From Chloroflexota bacterium (lineage in GTDB: Bacteria; Chloroflexota; Dehalococcoidia; GIF9; UBA5629), in assembly GCA_026389635.1 (NCBI GenBank), contig JAPLHM010000072.1:1-6455 (forward strand): 6,455 bases of DNA, in the 5' to 3' direction. This document shows positions 5,470 through 6,455 of this stretch, one piece after another. Position numbers and translations under genes: made by a program. Every line of letters begins with the position of its first letter. Position 1 is the first letter of the stretch. Under the pieces are notes generated by a model. The model did no database searches, had not been told where the DNA came from, and saw nothing but the letters and a program-made list of their open reading frames with translations.

Positions 5470-6039
5470 ATGGAGATATGGAGAAAGCTGCTCAACCGCA
5501 TGATGCGCGCCTCAAGGCTGGATTCCGGCTTCTATGAGGAGATGGAGACCGAGGAGGATGCCCTGGCCCACGCCATCATGGTGGCTATCTTAACCAGCGC
5601 TGCCACGGGCATTGGTTTGGGTTTAGCCGCCCTCATAGGCGGTGCGGGTGCTATCTGGTTGCTCTGGGGCCTGCTGAGCGGGTTCCTGGCTTCCATGGTT
5701 GGATGGTATGCCTGGGTACTGATCACCTTCTTCTGCGGCACAACCTTTCTGCGGGGACCGGAGAAGGCCAGCATGGCCGAGCTGACCCGCACGCTGGGCC
5801 TGGCCAACTCGCCGGGAGTGCTGCGCATACTGGCTTTTATACCCATGGTTGGATGGCTGGTGCTGCTGCTGTCCGGCATCTGGACCCTGGCCAACGGGGT
5901 AATCGCCGTCAAACAGACCCTTGACTTCGACACGGGCAGGGCTGCAGCCACATGTATCTTCGGCTGGATTGTGTATATGGCGGTGCTCTTCCTCGTTTAC
6001 ATCTGGCTGCCCTCGCCCTACAAGATGCTGCACTTTTAA
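5470..6039 (+). CDS. Yip1-domain family membrane protein
   Basis: A 189-residue integral membrane protein. An amphipathic N-terminus with an acidic patch (FYEEMETEED, about 21-30) precedes hydrophobic segments at about 34-57, 60-90, 115-145 and 158-180. The layout, with the GPEKASMAELTRTLGLANSPGVLRIL region before the third segment and NGVIAVKQTLDFDTGRAAATC before the last, is that of bacterial YIP1 (PF04893-type) proteins, where the ancestral family shapes membranes or transport in eukaryotes and the bacterial role is unknown. AGGAG (5458-5462) lies 7 nt upstream of the ATG and an extended -10 promoter is near 5431, so the start is secure. It is divergent from the acyl-CoA ligase gene and 86 nt upstream of the AddB-like gene, with which it may share a transcript since no clear terminator intervenes. 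Confidence 0.82.
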   Translation: MEIWRKLLNRMMRASRLDSGFYEEMETEEDALAHAIMVAILTSAATGIGLGLAALIGGAGAIWLLWGLLSGFLASMVGWYAWVLITFFCGTTFLRGPEKASMAELTRTLGLANSPGVLRILAFIPMVGWLVLLLSGIWTLANGVIAVKQTLDFDTGRAAATCIFGWIVYMAVLFLVYIWLPSPYKMLHF

Positions 6040-6114
6040 CCCGGCCCTTCCAGCTTGCCGAAATTCATTTGCCAGACCAGGCCGGCACGGAATGACTCCT
6101 TAATAACTCGGAAT

Positions 6115-6120
6115 AAGGAA
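6115..6120 (+). promoter_or_regulatory. Shine-Dalgarno site of the AddB-like gene
   Basis: AAGGAA lies 5 nt before the TTG at 6126. It favours this codon over the in-frame ATG at 6162, which is preceded by an A-rich run without a good site. Confidence 0.55.
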
Positions 6121-6125
6121 AAGCC

Positions 6126-6455
6126 TTGCTGAAAACACTCATTATAAAGTACAAAAAAGGCATGCTCTCACCCGTTACTGTCGTTGTGCCCACCACCTAC
6201 GCCGGGCTCTCGCTGAGGCGGCAGATGGCAAAGGAAAAGGGACTGATCAACGTGCGCTTCATGGTGCTGCCGCGGCTGGCGGAGTACATAGGTGCGCCGG
6301 CCCTGGCAGCAGTTAAAAAATCGCCACTGACGCCGCTCATCAGCTTAGCCGCCATACGCAGCATAGCCGCGGGGATGGCCGGCAAAGGTCCACTGGGCGG
6401 TGTAGCCACCCACCCGCAGTTCCACCTCTACCTGCGGAATACCTTCAACGACCTC
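6126..6455 (+). CDS. AddB-like PD-(D/E)XK nuclease/helicase-family protein, N-terminal part
   Basis: The first 110 codons of a gene that runs off the right edge in frame. The start used is TTG 6126; ATG 6162 is an alternative 12 codons later. The segment [20 protein letters not shown] (about 16-35) followed by [18 protein letters not shown] (about 41-58) resembles the N-terminus of AddB-type helicase-nuclease subunits: a degenerate Walker-A region (VVPT...LRR) and the NVRF..L.RLAE motif. Known relatives process double-strand breaks with a UvrD-type helicase/nuclease partner and carry a C-terminal PD-(D/E)XK domain and often an iron-sulfur cluster; these would lie beyond the window. The VVVPT loop lacks a GKT, as is usual for inactive AddB ATPase folds. 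Family assignment is by recalled motif resemblance over a short piece and so is moderate. Confidence 0.62.
   Translation, partial: MLKTLIIKYKKGMLSPVTVVVPTTYAGLSLRRQMAKEKGLINVRFMVLPRLAEYIGAPALAAVKKSPLTPLISLAAIRSIAAGMAGKGPLGGVATHPQFHLYLRNTFNDL

Noticed and set aside
6069..6106. TTGCCA (6069-6074) with TAATAA (6101-6106) as promoter of the AddB-like gene
   Set aside because: The spacer is 26 bp and no acceptable -10 occurs at 16-18 bp.

Overview
The window looks like bacterial chromosome from an anaerobe, most likely Chloroflexota and possibly Dehalococcoidia-like. This placement is an inference. It rests on an ADP-forming acyl-CoA synthetase subunit, HdeD-type and Yip1-type membrane proteins, a serine tRNA without an encoded CCA, a TCATTGCGAG-type palindromic repeat of a kind I recall from Dehalococcoides-like and other anaerobe genomes, and bacterial -10 boxes and Shine-Dalgarno sites. 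There is no phage gene, transposase, CRISPR array or rRNA.

Layout. Positions 1-424 hold the 3' end of a gene ending in a TlpA/ResA-like redoxin domain (active site CTPC). Positions 425-705 are mostly non-coding and carry a promoter, but the reading frame of the next gene stays open back to 538 and encodes an extra CPHCG motif. Positions 706-2724 encode a large membrane-anchored protein: three zinc ribbons, a low-complexity linker, one transmembrane helix, two fibronectin type III-like domains and a redoxin domain (CGYC) paralogous to the first gene. A tRNA-Ser(UGA) with its own promoter lies at 2844-2929. An HdeD/DUF308 membrane protein is on the minus strand (2968-3540). A 73-bp palindromic repeat (3590-3662) separates the hdeD promoter from a divergent promoter reading into a 39-residue single-helix membrane protein (3724-3843). 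Convergent with that is the minus-strand acyl-CoA synthetase alpha subunit (3850-5295/5298). A second divergent intergenic region leads to a Yip1-family membrane protein (5470-6039). The window ends inside an AddB-like nuclease/helicase gene starting at TTG 6126.

How the genes fit together. The two redoxin genes form a tandem paralogous pair, probably extracytoplasmic thiol-disulfide proteins tethered to the membrane, with the zinc ribbons of the second predicted on the cytoplasmic side. The rest look like independent single-gene units, most with a recognisable promoter. They are not an obvious single pathway. The most distinctive item is the zinc-ribbon/TM/Fn3/redoxin protein, together with its unclear start and an internal drop in GC content.
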